A stretch of DNA of 63,084 nt from Occallatibacter sp. (GTDB lineage: Bacteria > Acidobacteriota > Terriglobia > Terriglobales > Acidobacteriaceae), in assembly GCA_031296165.1 (NCBI GenBank), contig JARLGF010000114.1, positions 1-63,084 of the forward strand, given 5' to 3'. The notes below the pieces were generated by a model. That model did not search any database. It saw nothing but the letters and a program-made list of their open reading frames with translations, and had not been told where the DNA came from. Both the position numbers and the translations under genes were made by a program. Positions 52,170 to 61,474 of the stretch are shown piece by piece. The stretch's first letter is position 1. Every line of letters begins with the position of its first letter.

Positions 52170-52857
52170 GAATTCTTCCATCGCGCATTTCCACCAGGCG
52201 GTTGCAGCGCTGTGCAAGATTGCGATCGTGTGTGGCCATTACCAGGGTCACGCCCTCCGTGGCCACCAGGTCGAGCAGGAGTTCAAAGATCGTGGTGCTG
52301 CTCTGCTCATCGAGTGAGCCGGTCGGCTCATCGGCAAGCAGTATCTTTGGCTTGTTCATCAATGCGCGGCAAAGCGCGGTGCGCTGGCGCTCTCCGCCCG
52401 AGAGTTTCTGAATGCGATGGTTAAGGCGATGACTCAGGCCGGTGCGGTCGGTAAGCTGCCGCAGCCGTGCCTGCGCGGTCTTATGATCGATTCCCGCGGC
52501 AACCGTTGGAATGAGGCAGTTTTCTGCAAGCGTTAGATCGGGAATCAGATTGTGTAGTTGAAACACAAAGCCCACTTCGTGGCGAAGAAGACTTAAACGA
52601 TCGCGGTGACGGTTGATCTCAATATTGTTGACCGAAAGGCTTCCGCGGTCTGGCTCATCAAGCCCGCCAAACAGGTGCAGCAGCGTGCTCTTCCCGCAGC
52701 CCGATGGACCGCAGAGCGCTACAGTCTGGCCCTCGACGGCCTTGAAGTTCACTCCCTTGAGAACTGTAATTGTCCCCTCGTCATAGCTCTTCCACACATC
52801 CTCTGCCTGCAGGACGATGCGTTCGTGGCCGTTCGCTTGTGCTGTTGTGGAATTCAT
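52147..52857 (-). CDS. ABC transporter ATPase (LolD/MacB type)
   Basis: A 236-residue ATPase: Walker A GPSGCGKS, Q-loop FQLHNLIPDLT, signature LSGGERQR, Walker B ILLADEPTGSLDE, H-loop THDR. This set, with the FtsX-like permease next to it, is that of mechanotransmission exporters (LolCDE, MacB, FtsEX) that move lipoproteins or lipids rather than small solutes. ATGA overlap with the permease gene upstream. Confidence 0.93.
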   Translation of the reverse strand: MNSTTAQANGHERIVLQAEDVWKSYDEGTITVLKGVNFKAVEGQTVALCGPSGCGKSTLLHLFGGLDEPDRGSLSVNNIEINRHRDRLSLLRHEVGFVFQLHNLIPDLTLAENCLIPTVAAGIDHKTAQARLRQLTDRTGLSHRLNHRIQKLSGGERQRTALCRALMNKPKILLADEPTGSLDEQSSTTIFELLLDLVATEGVTLVMATHDRNLAQRCNRLVEMRDGRIHESENAR

Positions 52858-53972
52858 TCGAAGCGAAGCGCCTCCACTGCGCGAATACGCATGGCATAGA
52901 TGGCCGGGTAGAGTGCGCCGGCAATTCCTGTTATCAGCGCCAGCAAAACAACAATCAGCATCACAACCGGCTGTATTGTCACGTCCACATATCCGTGCAG
53001 AGCGGGAACCAGCTTGAGAATCAAGAGCAGGCAGGTTCCGGTCAGCAATCCCAGCACTGCGCCCAGCAGCGATACAACCGCGGACTCGCCGAAGATCATT
53101 GCGGCAATCTGCATGCTTGAGAAGCCGTTGACACGCAGGATGGCGATCTCCCGAATCCGCGTAAACACTGACATGATCATGGTGTTCGCCACACCGAGTC
53201 CGCCCAGAATCAAACCGCATCCACCCACTGCCCAGGCCGTAGCCTTGAGAATCCTGAACTGCGAATAGGAGTGGTTGAACTCCGCGTCTTCCAGTGCGAT
53301 CAGGCTTGCATATTTCGTCTTGACCGCGTTCTTGAATGAAGTCGCATCGTCTCGGTTGCGCAGTTTGACGGTAATTACTGAAGACATGCCGTCCTTGTGA
53401 AAAAAGCTCTGCGCGGAGCTAAGTGGCATGAACACGCCGCCATCCTCAAAACCGTTGGCTGTCTTCAGAATTCCAATTACGTGGAAGACCCCGTGTCCGA
53501 TCGGCACATGGCTGCCCATTTGCGCGCCCAGAAACTCAGCGGCCCGTTCCCCCAGAACCACGTCGTCGGCGTGTTGCGCAAATGTGCGGCGATCGCCCGC
53601 GATCCATGTAGCCTTGCGGATGCGAGCGTCGCCAGCGGTTACGCCAAAGCACGTAATGATGGGATGGTCGGCGCTGGACACAACCCCGAAGAGCACCGGA
53701 TCGGCATGCAACACCATCGGCCAGCTCGCGATCTCATTCACTGCCGCCGCGGGTACATTACTGAAAAAGAGATCGGAAACATTGCGCTCGAATACGATGA
53801 TCTCGCTGTCGCTCGACAGAATGCCGGAAAACATGCCGATTGCGCCTTGCAGAATTGTGACCACGGTGAGCATGGCCGCCACACTGAAGGCGATGCCCGC
53901 AACACTGATGAACGACCGGATGCGATGGCGGCGCAGATTCGTCAGGATGAGCTTGAGAAAGATCACCTGCAC
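52854..53972 (-). CDS. FtsX/MacB-type ABC permease
   Basis: A 372-residue permease. One N-terminal membrane helix after NLRRHRIRSFISVAGIAFSVAAML, a large periplasmic MacB-like domain (about residues 45-250), and three C-terminal helices including the FtsX segment RIREIAILRVNGFSSMQIAAMI. It lies between the prenyl synthase (10-base overlap) and the ATPase (4-base overlap). Confidence 0.92.
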   Translation of the reverse strand: MQVIFLKLILTNLRRHRIRSFISVAGIAFSVAAMLTVVTILQGAIGMFSGILSSDSEIIVFERNVSDLFFSNVPAAAVNEIASWPMVLHADPVLFGVVSSADHPIITCFGVTAGDARIRKATWIAGDRRTFAQHADDVVLGERAAEFLGAQMGSHVPIGHGVFHVIGILKTANGFEDGGVFMPLSSAQSFFHKDGMSSVITVKLRNRDDATSFKNAVKTKYASLIALEDAEFNHSYSQFRILKATAWAVGGCGLILGGLGVANTMIMSVFTRIREIAILRVNGFSSMQIAAMIFGESAVVSLLGAVLGLLTGTCLLLILKLVPALHGYVDVTIQPVVMLIVVLLALITGIAGALYPAIYAMRIRAVEALRFE

Positions 53973-54886
53973 TCTCCCGGAATCATGAAGCAGGCATTCT
54001 GAGTTACGTGTACCAGCTCCTCCTCAAGATCGCTCCGCAGCTTTTCCAGAAACCATATCTTCGGCCTTGCTTGCAATAGCCGGCCAAGCGTCACATCTCC
54101 TAGATGGATAAAGCGGGTAAGACGCCGAACGGCGCCGGAGACTCCCATCGCGTGTGCGGCGTTTGGCCGGTCGAGAAGCAGGTCGCGGGCAACCGTTTTT
54201 CCGGCTTCGGCAGAGCTTTCCAGCACATCCTTCAGATCGTCGACCATCTGGTATCCGAGCCCCCAGTACAGCGCAATCCGTTCCATCAGTTGCAGCTCCC
54301 GCGCTGAAGCGCCGCCCAGCATAGCTGGCAAAACCAGCGTCATCCGGATCAGCGAAACCGTCTTTCCCCGCGCAATATTTTCGGTTGTCTCGCGGTTGTG
54401 AGGCAGCGTCGAGTAGTGCAGGTCCAGGCTCTGTCCGTTAAGAAGTCCGTCTACGCCAAGGCATTGCTCAATGTAAGCATGTGCGCGCGCCTGGCAGGGC
54501 TGCGGTGCCGCGGCCACTGCCCGCCAGCAGAGCGCGTAGGCGCGATTGATGAGCGCCAGCGCGGCCAGAATCGCGCCCGCCTCGCCAAACGCAAGATGAA
54601 CACAGGGTACGTCGCGCCGCTCCACGGCATTGTCCATGCAGGGCAAATCGTCGAAAACCAGCGAAGCTGTATGGAAGTATTCCAGCGCAATAGCCAAGTC
54701 TTTGGCAGCAGCCGCATCCAGACCATATGCAATCGCCACTTGAAAAACCATCCGTAGCCGGACCAGGCTGCCGGGATTGTCCAGCACATGACGAAGAGCT
54801 TCTTCCAGGTGCGGATCGAGCGCGGGCGGCAACGGCAGGCCTGCGCTGAAGGCATCTGCAAATAGCTTCGCGTCCGATGTTTCCAT
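53963..54886 (-). CDS. Polyprenyl diphosphate synthase
   Basis: A 307-residue trans-type prenyl transferase of the all-alpha isoprenoid synthase fold. First aspartate-rich motif FDDLPCMD and second motif YQMVDDLKDVLE are present, with ARGKTVSLIRM between. Chain length cannot be told, but a bulky region before the first motif (HTASLV) hints at medium or short chains. First gene of the seven-gene operon that ends in the isoprenoid-binding YceI protein. It overlaps the permease gene by ten bases. Confidence 0.9.
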   Translation of the reverse strand: METSDAKLFADAFSAGLPLPPALDPHLEEALRHVLDNPGSLVRLRMVFQVAIAYGLDAAAAKDLAIALEYFHTASLVFDDLPCMDNAVERRDVPCVHLAFGEAGAILAALALINRAYALCWRAVAAAPQPCQARAHAYIEQCLGVDGLLNGQSLDLHYSTLPHNRETTENIARGKTVSLIRMTLVLPAMLGGASARELQLMERIALYWGLGYQMVDDLKDVLESSAEAGKTVARDLLLDRPNAAHAMGVSGAVRRLTRFIHLGDVTLGRLLQARPKIWFLEKLRSDLEEELVHVTQNACFMIPGECR

Positions 54887-55231
54887 GGTTTCACCCGCGG
54901 GAACTTTGATATTCGTAATCTCCCAATTCTCGATACTCTTTACTATTTCTGAAGACTTACACGCATTACGAACGCCATTTGCAGAATGCAGAACCTACTG
55001 TTTGAGACGAAGGTGAAATGCCTTTGGAAAGCACGTTCATAGCATGCTTTCAATGACAATTTCGTCATGTATCCAACACTACTCTTTAGCATAGAGAACC
55101 GATATGACGGTAGACCAACGGAATTATGACAAATTGTTCATCTTGCGGCTTGTGCAGGCCTTCTTGCATCAAACCTGCTGCCGCGATTCAAAGTAAATGA
55201 AATTCCGCAGCAGATGCACTAAGATCCACTT
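54887..55231. promoter_or_regulatory. 345-base divergent regulatory region
   Basis: Between the prenyl synthase operon and the response regulator. Holds an inverted repeat ATGACAATTTCGTCAT (55053-55068) and a related ATGACAAATTG (about 55126). These repeats are possible binding sites of the adjacent OmpR-family regulator. No gene is seen. Confidence 0.4.
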
Positions 55232-55909
55232 ATGCGGCTCCTGCTCGTTGAAGACGAACTCGACATACAGAGCTTCCTCAAATGTTCGCTTGAAGAAGCT
55301 GGGTATCAGGTGGACGCGGCGGCGGACGGCAAAACTGCCGAGCAGTTCGCTGTTGAGGAAGCTTTCGATATCTTGATTGTCGATCTTGGTTTGCCTGACC
55401 TGGACGGTATCAGTTTGATTCTTCGCCTGCGCCAGCTTGGTGTCCGGGCGCCGGTGCTCATCCTCTCGGCGCGGCGATCCGTAGATGACCGTGTGCGTGG
55501 TCTGGAACAGGGCGGGGACGACTATCTGACCAAACCCTTTGCGCTCGCAGAGCTGCTGGCCAGGCTGCGCAATCTGCTCAAGAGAAGCAGCCCGGCCGGC
55601 AGCGAGGCAACCCGCCTGCGCGTCCTCGACCTTGAGTTGGATCTGCTTCGCCGCGAAGCTACTCGCGCCGGCCAGTTACTGCAACTTACTCCGCAGGAAT
55701 TTGTTTTATTGGAGTACTTATGCCGCAATACCGGACGCGTGGTAACACGCTCCATGATTCTCGATAAAGTCTGGGGCATGCGCATTCAGCCCGATACCAA
55801 TGTTGTGGATGTCCACATCTATCGCCTGCGCGGAAAGGTAGATGGCAAAGGGCAGCAGCCCTTGATTCGTACCTTGAGAGGTGTGGGCTATGTCCTCAAG
55901 GACCGATAG
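55232..55909 (+). CDS. OmpR-family response regulator
   Basis: A 225-residue regulator. Receiver domain: acidic DE(7-9), phospho-acceptor Asp51 in IVDLGLPD, Lys101 in YLTKPF. The C-terminal winged helix (about residues 125-225) has LLQLTPQEFVLLEYLCRNTGRVVTRSMI and NVVDVHIYRLRGKV. It is followed by an overlapping sensor kinase and is divergent from the seven-gene operon, so it may control that operon. Confidence 0.94.
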   Translation: MRLLLVEDELDIQSFLKCSLEEAGYQVDAAADGKTAEQFAVEEAFDILIVDLGLPDLDGISLILRLRQLGVRAPVLILSARRSVDDRVRGLEQGGDDYLTKPFALAELLARLRNLLKRSSPAGSEATRLRVLDLELDLLRREATRAGQLLQLTPQEFVLLEYLCRNTGRVVTRSMILDKVWGMRIQPDTNVVDVHIYRLRGKVDGKGQQPLIRTLRGVGYVLKDR

Positions 55910-57317
55910 TCCTATGGTCCGGAGCGCTGCCTGGCGAATCTCGCTTTGGGCTACATTGGCCTTCGCCTTTGGCACCATGATCGTCTTCATCTTTCTCCAC
56001 CGTTTTATCGCGGACGACATCCAGCGGCGGAGCGATGCCTGGCTTTCCGGAGAAGTCGAAGTTCTGGGAGATGTGGCCGAGCGTACGCCGAAGGATGCTC
56101 TGTACGACCGGGTGGTCGGTGAAGTTGCGGAATTGGCCGGCAAGGAAGTCCCCAATAAAGCCAGCTCGGAGACCAGTTCGAATGACTCCGTGTTCTTCCT
56201 TCAGGAGGGCACTGATAGCTCGCTGAAGCTATGGGTCGGAGCAGGCAGCGGCCAGAATACATTGCAGGCCATTCGAAAGAAAAAAATACTTTCCGATCAA
56301 CCCACGGATCTGCGCGTGAGCGGATTCCCCGTGCCTTTCAGGGTGGCGTCGATTCGTGTCGACGATGGGAGCCAAATCTACCTGGGGCTCTCGGAGCGCG
56401 ATGAGCTGAGGGTGCTCAACAGTCTCCGCCTGCGCTTCTTCCTCTTGTGGCTGCTGATCGTGTTGTTCGGTTTCGCGATTGTCTTCTCTACAACGCGGCG
56501 CATGTTGAGTCACGTCCGGAGAATCACTGAAGCTGCCTCTCGAATCGGCCATTCCGATATGCATTCGCGAGTTCCGACGACTGGGCGCAATGACGAAGTC
56601 GCGCAACTGGCGCTGACGCTGAATCGAATGCTCGACCGCATTGAGAGTTCCATGCACCAACTGCACACCATTACAGATTCGCTGGCTCATGACCTTCGCA
56701 GTCCGCTGACGGCAATCCGGGGAAAGCTTGAAATGTCGTTGTCGGCTGCCACCCATGGCGAGCAGGCAGAGCCCATCGTCTCCGCCATCGACGAGCTTGA
56801 CCGGCTGTCGGAATTCCTGAACCAATCGCTCGATGTTGCCGAGGCCAAGGCCGATGCGCTGCGCCTTACTCGAAGTGAAATTGACCTCGATGAGTTACTC
56901 AGAGTTATGGTCGATCTCTATGAGCCCAGCATGGCTGAGAGAGGCTTGCAGATCGGGTTCGGCAGCGCTGGTTCGCTGAAGATTGATGCGGATGCCTCAC
57001 TGATCCACCGCATGATTGCGAATCTCTTCGACAATGAACTCAAGCATCTGCCTGCAGGCTGCTCGGTGACAATGCAACTCCAGGTCGAGGCCGATTCGGC
57101 TTCGCTGGTTTGCGAAGACGATGGTCCCGGATTCTCTCCGGATGTGTTGCCTCACTTGTTCGAGCGCAGGGTCAAGGGAAGAGAGTCGAATGGCCATGGA
57201 CTGGGCCTTGCGTTCATCGATGCCGTCGCGCGCGCCCACGGCGGCGCCGTTACGGCGCGCAATCGCGAAACAGGCGGCGCGCGGATTTCTGTAAGCCTCC
57301 CGCTCGCCGCCCGATAG
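55890..57317 (+). CDS. Sensor histidine kinase
   Basis: A 475-residue membrane kinase. Two membrane helices (about residues 18-40 and 182-201) bound a periplasmic sensor of about 140 residues. A HAMP domain follows (RRMLSHVRRITEAASRIG), then the H-box with His267 in DSLAHDLRSPLTAIRGKLE, N-box NLFDNELKHLP, and G boxes EDDGPGF and GHGLGLAFI. The ATG at 55890 has GAGAGG before it and overlaps the regulator gene by 20 bases; 55914 is an alternative. Signal unknown. Confidence 0.93.
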   Translation: MSSRTDSPMVRSAAWRISLWATLAFAFGTMIVFIFLHRFIADDIQRRSDAWLSGEVEVLGDVAERTPKDALYDRVVGEVAELAGKEVPNKASSETSSNDSVFFLQEGTDSSLKLWVGAGSGQNTLQAIRKKKILSDQPTDLRVSGFPVPFRVASIRVDDGSQIYLGLSERDELRVLNSLRLRFFLLWLLIVLFGFAIVFSTTRRMLSHVRRITEAASRIGHSDMHSRVPTTGRNDEVAQLALTLNRMLDRIESSMHQLHTITDSLAHDLRSPLTAIRGKLEMSLSAATHGEQAEPIVSAIDELDRLSEFLNQSLDVAEAKADALRLTRSEIDLDELLRVMVDLYEPSMAERGLQIGFGSAGSLKIDADASLIHRMIANLFDNELKHLPAGCSVTMQLQVEADSASLVCEDDGPGFSPDVLPHLFERRVKGRESNGHGLGLAFIDAVARAHGGAVTARNRETGGARISVSLPLAAR

Positions 57318-57344
57318 TTCGCTGTTACTGCCCGGCCGCCGCTG

Positions 57345-57446
57345 TCACTGCCGCTGGGGCAACGTTTTCCAGATCTCCGGATCTTCCGCGCTCAGCACCC
57401 AGGAGCAGAATCCCTCCAGCCCGCGGTCCTTCCGCCAGCGCTTCAT
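57345..57446 (-). CDS. Possible 33-residue ORF coupled to cutC
   Basis: A short frame whose ATG overlaps the cutC stop (ATGA) and has GGAG about seven bases upstream. The product is Trp- and Arg-rich (KRWRKDRGLEGFCSW, then LSAEDPEIWKTLP). It could be a genuine small protein or the end of a decayed gene. Confidence 0.3.
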   Translation of the reverse strand: MKRWRKDRGLEGFCSWVLSAEDPEIWKTLPQRQ

Positions 57447-58192
57447 CTCCTGTCTCCTATCGTCTTTAACGCCCGCACCAGCGCGCGCACGCGCTCCTCT
57501 TGCACGGCAAAACGCGTGTATTCGCGATCCTCTGCGCAGCCCATCACCATCCCTTCCTTGCGGAACCGGACCGGACTAGGTATCTCGCTTCTGACGCTCG
57601 AATGATACTCGGTGGCTCCAGTCGCTGCGGCCAGCTTCGCGACGGTTTCAAGTGAGACGCCGCTGCCGGGCATGATCGTGATGCGCCCCTTCGCGCTCTT
57701 CACCATCTGCGCAATCTGGCTCATGCCGAGCGTTACGTTCGGCGCGCCGCCCGATGTCAGAATGCGCTCTGCCCCGGTCGCAATCGCATCTTCCAGAGCC
57801 GCATCCAGATCTGGCGTCATGTCGATGGCGCGATGAAACGTCACCGGCAGCGGCCGTGCCAGTTCCACCAGTTGCCGCGTGCGGGCCACATCGATGCAGG
57901 CCTGCTCGTTCAGCAGCCCCAGGACAATCCCGTCCGCGCCCAGTTGGCGCGCTTGCCTGATTTCCTCCTGCATCACCTCGAACTCCAGATCGCTATAGCA
58001 AAAATCTCCGCCGCGAGGGCGAATCATCACGAACAGGCCGATCGCAACATGGCGGCGCACGGAAGCGATCATCCCTGCGCTCGGGGTGATGCCTCCCTCC
58101 AGCAAATCGCCGCAGAGTTCAACGCGCTCAGCGCCGCCACGCTCGGCCGCAATCGCCGACTCCACGGAATCGATGCACACTTCAAGAATCAT
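57443..58192 (-). CDS. cutC: CutC-family copper homeostasis protein
   Basis: A 249-residue TIM-barrel protein. Landmarks: LEVCIDSVESAIAAERGGAERVELCG, GLFVMIRPRGGDFCYSDLE, PVTFHRAIDMT, RILTSGGAPN and the C-terminal GATEYHSSVRS. The name comes from copper sensitivity of E. coli mutants, but the biochemical role is unclear; the active-site-like residues suggest an enzyme. Start 58192 has GGGAAG upstream; the longer frame to 58444 is unsupported. Confidence 0.92.
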   Translation of the reverse strand: MILEVCIDSVESAIAAERGGAERVELCGDLLEGGITPSAGMIASVRRHVAIGLFVMIRPRGGDFCYSDLEFEVMQEEIRQARQLGADGIVLGLLNEQACIDVARTRQLVELARPLPVTFHRAIDMTPDLDAALEDAIATGAERILTSGGAPNVTLGMSQIAQMVKSAKGRITIMPGSGVSLETVAKLAAATGATEYHSSVRSEIPSPVRFRKEGMVMGCAEDREYTRFAVQEERVRALVRALKTIGDRR

Positions 58193-58738
58193 GAGGTTTT
58201 GACTTCCCGTTTCCATACCGGCCGGATTTATTGCTCCGATCTTACCTTCGCCATTCCCAATGTGCTGGCGGCAGCGCCTGTGGCGAACACTGTTTTCGTG
58301 CAGGACACAGTGCATGAATTCAACGGAAGAAGGTATACGCAGCCAGGAACCGTCTCCGCCGGAAAAACACCCTCCAAACGCACAAAACGCCACTCCAATC
58401 GGAGCGGCGTTTCGGGGTTCTGCTACTGGCCACTGGCCTCCCAAAAATTATGCGGACGATGGTTGATTCCACCGTACCTACTGCAGGCTGCTCCGGCCGG
58501 ATTTCCCTTTTTTGTAGGGCCGCTCGTTGGCGGTTGCTCTTGCCGGGCGTCTGCTGTTCTTTTTGGGCGGCCTATTTTTCAGGCAGCCGGTACATCACTG
58601 GCACCTTCCTTATAGCAATTCGCGTGCCGTTTCATCTGTTGTTATTTATCAATAACTTACACGATATCCTGAGCTGGATTATTCTGTATTCTGGAAGGCC
58701 GGGCGGGAGTTTAATTCTATAAATCATAGATGACCGCT
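58193..58738. other. 546-base gap between mutM and cutC
   Basis: No frame here has a ribosome site and family features. An AT-rich part near 58640-58700 includes a small hairpin GTTATT/AATAAC (58641-58656). It may hold the mutM transcript end and the cutC promoter. Confidence 0.4.
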
Positions 58739-59623
58739 TTATCGCTGGCACTTCGGGCAGTAGTGGGTGCCTCGCCCGGCCATTACAATCCGCCGGATCG
58801 GCGTCTGGCAGCGCCGGCAGGGAAGCCCGGTGCGCATGTAAACGCAGTGCTCCAGTTGGAAAAAACCGCGCACCCCGTCTGCATCCACATAATCTGACAC
58901 CGACGAGCCCCCCAGCCGGATGGCGTGCTGCAGAACTTCCAGCAAGGCAAGCCGCAGACGCTCCAGTTCGGCGCCGGTGAGCCGCTTTGACCTCTTCCGC
59001 GGAAGGATGCCAGCATGAAACAGGCTCTCGTCGGCGTAGATGTTGCCCACCCCTGCCAGCAAGGTCTGGTTCAGCAGGGCAGGCTTGATCGGCAGTTGCC
59101 GTTCCCGGAACAGGGCGGCAAACTCCTCCGTTCCAATGGTGAGCGGGTCCGCTCCCGGTGCGTTGAACCCCTCCGTACGGCGCAGATCGCGGAATTCGAT
59201 CCGTCCAAAGCGCCGCGGATCGACAAAGCGCAGTTCCCGCCCGCTCATCAGGCTGAGGCGGGCGTGGGTATGCGCAGCAATCGGTGCCTCGGGGGTGGTT
59301 ACAAGCAGCCGCCCGGTCATGCCCAGATGCACAATCCATTGCGCTTCCGGTGCAACTGAAGCCTGATCGGCAGATTTGGGCATGCGCCTTGCCGGGCGTG
59401 CATTCGAGTCCGGCTTCTGTGCAGGCCCCAGTTCGCAAACAATGTGTTTTCCGGTGCGGTGCACGGCCAGCACCATGCGCCCTTCAAGGCCCTTGGACTG
59501 CTGTGCCGCCGATGTCTTGAAAGGTTCCCTATGCGATCCAAACCAGGCCTGCACAATGCGGTCACCGCGCACCCGCGCGTCTACGCCACGGGCAATGGTT
59601 TCCACCTCAGGCAGTTCTGGCAT
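58739..59623 (-). CDS. mutM: Formamidopyrimidine-DNA glycosylase
   Basis: A 294-residue base-excision repair enzyme that removes oxidized purines. The N-terminus PELPEVET gives the catalytic Pro2 and Glu3. The H2TH region (LLAGVGNIYADESLFHAGILP) and C-terminal zinc finger (CRRC...CPKC, with VYMRTGLPC before) are complete. An insertion of about 15 residues near 75-90 (KPDSNARPARRMPKSADQ) is longer than in E. coli Fpg. Confidence 0.96.
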   Translation of the reverse strand: MPELPEVETIARGVDARVRGDRIVQAWFGSHREPFKTSAAQQSKGLEGRMVLAVHRTGKHIVCELGPAQKPDSNARPARRMPKSADQASVAPEAQWIVHLGMTGRLLVTTPEAPIAAHTHARLSLMSGRELRFVDPRRFGRIEFRDLRRTEGFNAPGADPLTIGTEEFAALFRERQLPIKPALLNQTLLAGVGNIYADESLFHAGILPRKRSKRLTGAELERLRLALLEVLQHAIRLGGSSVSDYVDADGVRGFFQLEHCVYMRTGLPCRRCQTPIRRIVMAGRGTHYCPKCQR

Positions 59624-59698
59624 TTATCTATTGTAGAGGGCTGCGCTCTGCGCATGTAGAGGATAGCCCTCTGCGCAAAAGGGGTTTGGCTACAAGCT

Positions 59699-60040
59699 CT
59701 AGCTCAGCTTTTCCGCCAAGGTATCGTCTTCCTCGGATGCCGTCGCCCGGCTGCTTCCCCACTGTTCGAGATAGACCAAACCCAACCCCAGGCCGACCAC
59801 GAACACGCCCACCGAGGAATCCTCAATCAGGCTCAGCTTCCGGTCCTCTTCCTGGGTCTGGTACACCACCGTGCCGTTGATGTTGCGCGGGATAGTGCGC
59901 ATCTCCTCAGGCGTTGACCATTTCGGCAGCGTGCCCAGATAGTGCGTCGAAATCATGGCTGAAATAATCAGCCCCGCTAATCCGGGAAGAAGAAACAATA
60001 AAGAAAAGAATTTAAGCGTTGCCAACTGCGCTGCTTTCAT
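59699..60040 (-). CDS. Small two-TM membrane protein
   Basis: A 113-residue protein with two membrane helices (FFSLLFLLPGLAGLIISAMI and VGVFVVGLGLGLVYLEQW) and a 45-residue loop between. GAGG lies before the ATG at 60040. No known family. It is downstream of nothing obvious and 75 bases before mutM's 5' end. Confidence 0.65.
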   Translation of the reverse strand: MKAAQLATLKFFSLLFLLPGLAGLIISAMISTHYLGTLPKWSTPEEMRTIPRNINGTVVYQTQEEDRKLSLIEDSSVGVFVVGLGLGLVYLEQWGSSRATASEEDDTLAEKLS

Positions 60041-60411
60041 TCCATTGACCTCTGAGTCATCGTGCCTGCAAATCATGTAATGCTCGTTGCACTCGAACTA
60101 ACCGCAACCCGTGCGGTGCTTGCAACTTTTGCTGTGGATTGACACACCGAACACAGTGTCTTGCCAGGTGAGTTAGGGAAACCTTCCGCAGATTGCTAAC
60201 CCGGGTCCGGCCAGTGGCTTATATCCTCGTCGGAATGCACTTAAAAACTGGCCTTGACGCACACGCGTTGCAAAATTTATAGCACAATTGACGATATGCG
60301 CCATTCTGCTTGGTAATTTGCTGGTACGCGGAAGTAACTCATGTACGAACATAAGTCACCTCGCAGGCAAGTTACTTGTTGCGGCTAGCTGACTTCCAGA
60401 TAAACAAGTTA
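60041..60411. other. 371-base gap with short inverted repeats
   Basis: No gene seen. Contains CAAGTTACTTG (60368-60378) and CAAGT/ACTTG arms (60406-60419), the second overlapping the end of the DUF4440 gene. They may form terminator or binding sites. Confidence 0.35.
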
Positions 60412-60930
60412 CTACTTGCTTTCGCCGTGCTCAAGGATACGGCTGGCCTCAAAGCTCACAATCTTCCACTCGCCGTGCGCATCGCGCACATAGACGCGCG
60501 TATAGCGAAAACTGCCGGAAACTTCTCCTTCGGAGTTCGTACCCTGCACCAGGGCAAGGGAAGTAACCACAGCGGTCGTCCCATAAAAGCGCACCTTCCG
60601 GTCAGAGACTTCCAGGGATGTTATATGTGTTCGCTTGGTGCGCAGGTTGGCCAGAACCTGATCCCTGGTTTGCAGGGTGCCGTGGGAGGTGATAGCCACA
60701 TAGTCGTCCGCCATCAGGCCGTCCATGGCGGTGGCATTTCCTGTCAGGACGGCATTGCGCCAAGCCTCTTCAAGCTGGTAGATTTCGTGGCGCTTCTCGT
60801 GCTTCAGAGCCTTGGGCATTCCGGCCAGAAGCGGGCCCGCGCTTAACGCCAGCAGCAGGCCAACAAGCATCCACCGCCGCCACATCCGGCGGCTCCTGTT
60901 CTCGGACGAGCTGTTCGTAGCAACCGTCAT
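60412..60930 (-). CDS. DUF4440/NTF2-like secreted protein
   Basis: A 172-residue protein with a signal-like helix (MLVGLLLALSAGPLLAG) then an NTF2-like fold of the DUF4440/SnoaL group: YQLEEAWRNAVLTGNATAMDGLMADDYVAIT, RTKRTHITSLEVSDRKVRFYG, FRYTRVYVRDAHGEWKIVSFEASRI. Members bind small ligands or act as isomerases; no catalytic Asp-His pair is clear here. Confidence 0.85.
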   Translation of the reverse strand: MTVATNSSSENRSRRMWRRWMLVGLLLALSAGPLLAGMPKALKHEKRHEIYQLEEAWRNAVLTGNATAMDGLMADDYVAITSHGTLQTRDQVLANLRTKRTHITSLEVSDRKVRFYGTTAVVTSLALVQGTNSEGEVSGSFRYTRVYVRDAHGEWKIVSFEASRILEHGESK

Positions 60931-61132
60931 TTGCGTATCGGATGTTAGCCCCGGTAAGGTATGCCGGTCAATGTATATTCAAACCATCTAACTCCGTGGA
61001 CATGAATTGCTGATGAAAACCAGTCACGTTGCGTTGCCGGGGTCCTGTGGCGAGCCGCATTTTCTCTCGCAACCCGGCGTGGAACGCCAGCCGTCTCAGG
61101 CGGTGCGAACAGGCCTTCAACTCTGGAGGGCT

Positions 61133-61420
61133 TCAGGCAAGAGCAAGCAGATTTTCCACGGACCGCTCCCGCATCTTCTGGTAGAGCCCCCCCACCGCGT
61201 GCACTTTGAAGTGCTCCGACTCCCGGTGTGCGGCCAGCGCTTTTTCGTCCCGGTACTGCTCAAAGATAATCACCGTGTCCGGGTCGTCTTCCAGTTGATG
61301 GGGAACGTAGTTGACGCAACCCGGCTCCTGGCGGGAGGCCGTAGCCAGTTGGCGCAGGGTTTCTGCCATATCGGCGCGATCTTCTGAGGCAAATTTCAGC
61401 CGCACAATAAAACTGACCAT
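61133..61420 (-). CDS. Antibiotic biosynthesis monooxygenase-fold protein
   Basis: A 95-residue ABM (YgiN-like) protein: VSFIVRLKFASEDRADMAETLRQLATASRQEPGCVNYVPHQ in outline, then FEQYRDEKALAAHRESEHFK. It forms a ferredoxin-like dimer in relatives acting as quinol monooxygenases or stress proteins. The ATG at 61420 is used; a TTG two codons earlier is possible. Reaction unknown. Confidence 0.87.
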   Translation of the reverse strand: MVSFIVRLKFASEDRADMAETLRQLATASRQEPGCVNYVPHQLEDDPDTVIIFEQYRDEKALAAHRESEHFKVHAVGGLYQKMRERSVENLLALA

Positions 61421-61474
61421 GGGCAAACTTTCTTTCTCGCCTGAGCTGCACGCCTCAGGACATTTTTTCCAAGT

